Under the pieces are notes generated by a model. The model had not been told where the DNA came from, did not search any database, and saw only the letters and a list, made by a program, of their open reading frames with translations. From Bolinopsis microptera (lineage: Eukaryota; Ctenophora; Tentaculata; Lobata; Bolinopsidae), in assembly GCF_026151205.1 (NCBI RefSeq), contig NC_087072.1:9958169-10022168 (forward strand): DNA of 64,000 bases, in the 5' to 3' direction. This document shows, piece by piece, positions 58,940 through 64,000 of the stretch. Within the stretch, counting starts at the first letter, position 1. Each line of letters opens with the position of its first letter. The translations under genes were made by a program, and so were the position numbers.

Positions 58940-60900
58940 ATGGATCAGATATCTGAGATACCAGAAGATAATGAGGGGCCGGGTAGAAAAAGCAAATCTG
59001 AAGAACAGCGTGAAGGTTATTTGATGCTGGTCATAAAGAGCTCGTGGTATACGGTTGCTCTGATTTTGCTACTGTTTGGTGGAACGGTTATGTTCATGGG
59101 GATTGAAGGGAACCACGAGGAGTTGGTGTCGTATAAACTTCTGGAGGAACAGCTGCATTTCAATGAGACTCTCCGAGCAGTGAGTTGACATATTTGTTAA
59201 CAGATTTGCTAAAGACTATATTGTGAGGAGTGGATGTTATGTATATCAATATGTTGCACAAAGTCATCATTTAACACTTACATGCACATTGCTCAGTTGC
59301 CTTATCCTAAAGTAGTCACGTCACAGAACTTGGTAGAAAACTAACCAAAATGTGTAGAAAATTAAAAAATGCGCCAAAATCTAACTTAACAGACTGCTGC
59401 GTTTATATTTTTTACCCCTTTTTCTTCAGTGGATGAAAGGTGACACGCCTCGAGCAGTGGCTCTTAAAAAACACATAGGTCTCACTGATACACTTTCTGA
59501 GGATGACTATTCCAAAATTATAGACAAACAGATGGACAAAAATGTTACATTCTTTACTAAAGTTTACGGAGCAAGCTGTTCGTATGCCAAGTGGAACCTT
59601 ACTGCCTGGAATGCCAAGTCCAATGGAGATGCATTTTTGTACGCTGTCAGCATTATGTCCACCGTGGGTATGAAAATTATTCGAAAAATTCATGAACAAT
59701 TCGACTAACTAGTAGTCTAGTAACTAGTAGACATTTGTTCGCTGTTCAATCAGCAGTGGATTGATCTTAAAGCCATGATTAACTCAGTCTAGTTGGGATT
59801 CTTGATATGACAATTTCCTTTGACAGGTTGGGGTGTTTACTATCCACCAAACAACACACTGAGAATTGTAACACTCGTGTACTTATTATTTGGGATTCCT
59901 CTCTTCGCAGCTCTTATTGGTATTTATGATTTTTGACTTGTGACGAGTGTTTAATGAACTTGACGGTTACATTTGTAATATGTATAATGCATATCAAAAG
60001 AATCTATTTTGAATGAACATTAGGCTGTATATCATATCCTATTCTATCAAATATATCCATTGCTTTTTGGTGTAATAATCGCCGTTCTTGGGATTGTTTG
60101 ATGTTTAACAGATCTTGATACTAAAAATAAGGTCACATCTCCCGATTTTTGGACTGGTTCGAGACGTTTCTACTTCGGAGAAAATGGATTCAGAAATATT
60201 TTGGAAATGGTAATTCTATTGCGGTTCTACAAGTTGCTTTCGTATTCTTCATCATCATTCTTTACGGTAAGAAAACAAAGCTTAGTTGAGTGATTGGGTG
60301 CTCTTACTCCATATTTTAAAAGTCATGCTATTTTTAGGTCTTAAAACTTTATTAAAAGAGGGATAGAACTACTGGATTGTAAAGTGAATTTTTTTTGTTT
60401 TTATTCAGAATTATGAGCAAATACCGTATCTTGTCGTTGAACCATATTTGAATACCTTCCTAAATAACTTAAGGAAATAAGAGCACAACTATTTATCAGG
60501 TGTAATGTGTGACTTTATGGTGGAACTTGAACGAGACTCTGTCCTGGAGAAAGCTCTCTTCGACACAGGAGCAAACATGGAGTGGTCCTTCCTAATATCC
60601 CTTTACTACACTGTACAGACAGCCACTACTATTGGGTTTGGAGACATTTACGTGCACAGCCCTGGTCATGCTCTGCTGAACATAGCACCAGTCATTTCTA
60701 CGATGGTCACTGCGCTTTGTATTGCGCTATTCGCCAAGTTACTCGGGAAGATACAGGAAGGTATGGAAAATTCAGTAGGAAAGAAGACTGACAAAGTGGC
60801 AGCATTACATTTGGGGGTGATGGGAGTCAACCGAACGGCAACAGAGTTGAATAATGAAGAGGAAATCAAACAGGAAAATATTGAAGAAGTTGAAATATGA
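58940..60900 (+). CDS. Two-pore-domain (K2P) potassium channel
   Basis: Exons 58940-59179, 59430-59667, 59827-59919, 60112-60131, 60194-60266 and 60500-60900 join in phase to 354 residues. K2P channels carry background K+ current as dimers. TM1 is SWYTVALILLLFGGTVMF. A long extracellular cap follows. P1 ends STVGWG, with Trp where Tyr or Phe is usual. TM2 is LRIVTLVYLLFGIPLFAALI, TM3 AVLQVAFVFFIIILYG. P2 reads TATTIGFGD, and TM4 follows in APVISTMVTALCIALFAKLL. The tail is acidic. The 62-base intron 60132-60193 is needed to keep frame; without it TM3 is lost. This makes the TM2-TM3 loop short, so that part of the model is the least certain. The P1 filter is split by an intron, as in other K2P genes. 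Confidence 0.9.
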
Positions 60901-63900
60901 ATTTTTAAAATTTAGAATATTGGGATCAGTTTTCTTGTTACTTTTTCATTGCTTAATTAGCTTTCATAAGCAAGATATTTAAATACATATATGTATTCCG
61001 CTTTCCGAGCGTATAAATATTATATATTACATATTATATATAGTCAACACCGCCTATTACTGTGTTGAAGTTCAGCTGTTATTGCCTTAGAACATCATCA
61101 TGGATAACAACCGTCTAAAACAGTCGCAAGATTAAAACCTTACACTTGCAGAGTACTGTTGTCAAAATCGACAGGAAAAACGCTGCAGCGTTCCAAAAAG
61201 CTGGTTAGAATTCACAATATCGATTTTAACAATCAATATAAGGGATATTAACTGTCCAGATTATTAGACATTAAATTAAATTCAGTTCCAATGTTGTTGT
61301 AGGTACGCGCTAAATAATCGAGCGCTCAATGAGTCACTGCTCACGGAGCTCGAGCAACGCGTTATTTTGTTCAGACACTAAATCATTTACCTTATGATTG
61401 TCTAATGGTAATTTTTTCTTTTAGTGGCCATCTTACTGTATTTTTGATGCAATCGGCATGTGATTCAGGATACAAACTCACGTTTTTATTTGTTTTTTGT
61501 TCCTTACTTCAAGCCAATATCTGTCAACAAGATATTTATGAAACGTATTGTAGACTACTAGACTACTAGACATATAAACCACAGGAATACGCAGACACGC
61601 AAACTCGAATCCTACATCGACCTAAGGTCACAAGACAGATTCGTAAAATATGTAATGTATATTACATGTATGGAGAACGTAAAACTAAACCAACAAAACA
61701 AGCTGAAACTGAAGAAGTTGTTGCGAACCAACATTTACTTTTGTGAGGAGACAAGTAAATTCATCACAGAATAAGACTAAACAGAGTAATAGTGCCACCA
61801 GGGACAGTTTTATCTATGTGCTCCTTTAGCACGCCAATAATTTAATAGCATGGTGAGGAAGGTTGTAACATAATTTCTGTTAATTCTTATCTATTATCAT
61901 ATATCATATATTGCATCGTTAACTGAATGGGTAAAAATCGGAAAGACTGAAATATGATAAACATCAGCCAAGAATATGAAAGTACCGTAGAACTAGAGGT
62001 AGAAGTAAACCCAAAGAACCCTAACGATAAAAAACGGATTTATGTCGAGTTACTCAGCCGTAGATTTTTATCATGGCCCTAGAATATCATTCCAAATTTG
62101 ATTTCTAAAAAGATTTGTTTTTTTACTAGTAGTGCAATTGATCCTCAAAATCGACTATTCAACCCGGCCAACTTCTCACAACAGGGCATAGATTACATTT
62201 AGAGCTAGAAATAATGAGCTAACGTCCCCGATAAGAAAACCAATAGAATAATGAAACAGTCTCAGTGCGCAGTTCACTGTTGCAAGTAGTTCTGCTAATC
62301 GAAGTAACTCTAATTATTGATATAATAAAATACTCGCTCAATGTTTTAAACATTTTATTCGAATAAAATTAATATCTTAATGGATAAACTTCACGTGATA
62401 TACAAACTTATCATCTAGCTAGAACAGGACATAACGGATTTTTCACCGGGAAACTAATTAAGACTAATTAATAAAGTATACAAAATATTTATCTGATTTT
62501 CAGCACGTCAAATGATGGTTTATTAAAACTACGGAACTATAATTTCATCTCAGCCCGATAGTTTTACTGCCTGTTAATATGTGAAGATGAATCAAGAATC
62601 CCATTCATGAAGCTCCGCTGTGGAAGGGATTTATCTTATGCTCCCACCCTTCCATCGCATTGCGTCCTAATATATATATTGCCATTAATATTATGTATTT
62701 AAATAAGTATTAAATAAGTAGGGTAAATAACCATAAACATATAAGTATTTTCAGATACTGTTTCAAAAAGGGATCAAAGTTCAGAGACAACACTAACCCA
62801 GCTGGCAATGATATAAACCCTTAAATAGTACCCTCATAGCGCTGCGTATGCAGGTAGCAGTAGGTCCCAAAATATTCATTGAGAAAGCTCGAAGATAACG
62901 GAGATTGGATCACGTACTAACCAGATAATATCCCGAAATTCACTGGAAATATCAGACTAAAATTTCATTGTAATGCCGAAAGAGGCCATGCCTGTTTGCT
63001 CATGGGTCAAGCAACTGCGTTCTCGGTATGTGCGTGGATCAGGTAACTTGGCCGGTAACCCCGTTCACCATCTGTGCCTGGATTAAACAACTCAGCCCAG
63101 CTCATGAGCTCATCGTAAGTGAGCCATGCTAAAATTTGTATTATATAATATAATTTATATAGTTCCTCTCCATCAGTTTGGAATGGACTTTTGTTGTCAC
63201 TAATTTATTGATAATCGTTCTTCTTAATACATTACATTTGATTTCCGAGAAAAAACGTCTCCTCTACTATATCTCAATGAGTGAGGAAGCTACGTTCACC
63301 TTTAAGGCTTACGCCTAGTGGAGCTCCCGTAGATGCATCTAGTGATTACTCTTTCATTTCATCTTTATGTCAGACTCTACTAATCAACTTGGAGGCTGGA
63401 GTTATGTTCTTATATGAAATGTTTTGGGGCTCTATACAGTTCTGTGAAGATCCCCATATCGACAGACAGGGTGGGAGAGAGAAAGTGGTGCATCTTTCAT
63501 CTTGTCAAAAGTGCTTATGATATTGACTGCTAATTAGTTTCTTAGGCTGCTGCCTCTTTTAATCTTAGCATTTCCTTAAATTTTACAGGATCACTTAAGA
63601 CAATAAAGAGGAAAGGTTCTGAACTAATATGGTGATGTATTATTAAAATCCAAGACTAGCAAACTGGGAGTTTGTAGAGTAGTGTATAGCGTACAATAAT
63701 GAACGACATAAGTACTGGATGACTGATTTTTCCTCAGCCATCGTAACTTCGTCCCAAGGCACAATAATCTTTGTGCGACGTTGGAACCGTCCAAACTATT
63801 TAATTTCTTATTTATTATCACTTAAAGAAACTCCAACAACCCAACCTCTGAGAGTTACTTTCACTTCAACCTCAAGAACAGTGAGAGGAAGGGGACGAGG

Positions 63901-64000
63901 AAGAAATACACCCCAACCCAAATTAGGAATTCATCTTTTATTATCATATTATAACACTGGTTAAATAAGGTTTTAAGAATATGATAAAGTGTAAGTAAAA
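60901..64000. other. Intergenic, 3' end of the window
   Basis: AT-rich; no gene or element recognised. A short open frame at 63719-63964 contains RGRGRGR and no other support. Two TA-rich tracts lie at 61018-61045 and around 63140. Confidence 0.5.

Noticed and set aside
63719-63964. Open frame with RGRGRGR near the window end
   Set aside because: Short, no splice context, no other RNA-binding features.

Overview
This is nuclear DNA from an animal, AT-rich, with spliced genes (GT-AG introns) and a heavy load of transposable elements. Recognisable proteins are metazoan: nicastrin, cyclin Y, a rhodopsin-class receptor, NOP56 and a two-pore-domain potassium channel. The phylum cannot be fixed from the sequence. 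The intron-rich cyclin Y and the TTAGGG-like stretch fit an invertebrate animal. In four genes an AG splice acceptor lies 1 to 8 bases before the start codon, which is compatible with spliced-leader trans-splicing or with 5'UTR introns.

Layout. 1-2.7 kb: a non-LTR retrotransposon reverse transcriptase ORF. 4.3-6.2 kb: single-exon nicastrin. 7.5-21.8 kb: cyclin Y, ten coding exons resolved base by base; its second intron (10.9 kb) holds a LINE tail, a 3.7 kb foldback element, a TTAA-flanked inverted-repeat element, two copies of a poly-A-tailed retroposon and several minisatellites. 21.8-27.2 kb: intergenic, with a diverged tandem duplication. 27.4-28.4 kb: intronless 7TM receptor. 30-37.2 kb: almost wholly inverted-repeat elements, including a palindrome built of palindromes and a terminal-inverted-repeat element carrying a TTTGTCACA motif every ~150 bp. 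38.0-39.3 kb: 3' part of an unrecognised, probably cell-surface gene (minus strand), with a cluster of hairpin-ended MITEs behind it. 42.1-42.7 kb: thioredoxin-like gene with one active-site cysteine changed to Trp. 43.3-45.7 kb: 3' half of NOP56 (minus strand), whose introns contain two 120-base segments that are 98% identical (candidate snoRNAs) and an 89-bp hAT MITE. 47.9-55.9 kb: an unrecognised 221-codon gene whose third exon is split by a 3.57 kb foldback element with a perfect 8-bp target duplication. 58.9-60.9 kb: K2P potassium channel. 60.9-64 kb: nothing identified.

The genes do not form one pathway; they are housekeeping and signalling genes spaced among repeats. The strongest unusual signals are (a) the hAT-like foldback element made of inverted arrays of a ~328-bp unit, caught inside a coding exon, (b) the twin NOP56 intronic segments, and (c) the nested palindromes at 31.5-34.7 kb beside the periodic-motif element at 34.7-37.2 kb. 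All gene models come from splice-phase reasoning and remembered family sequences; no alignment was run.
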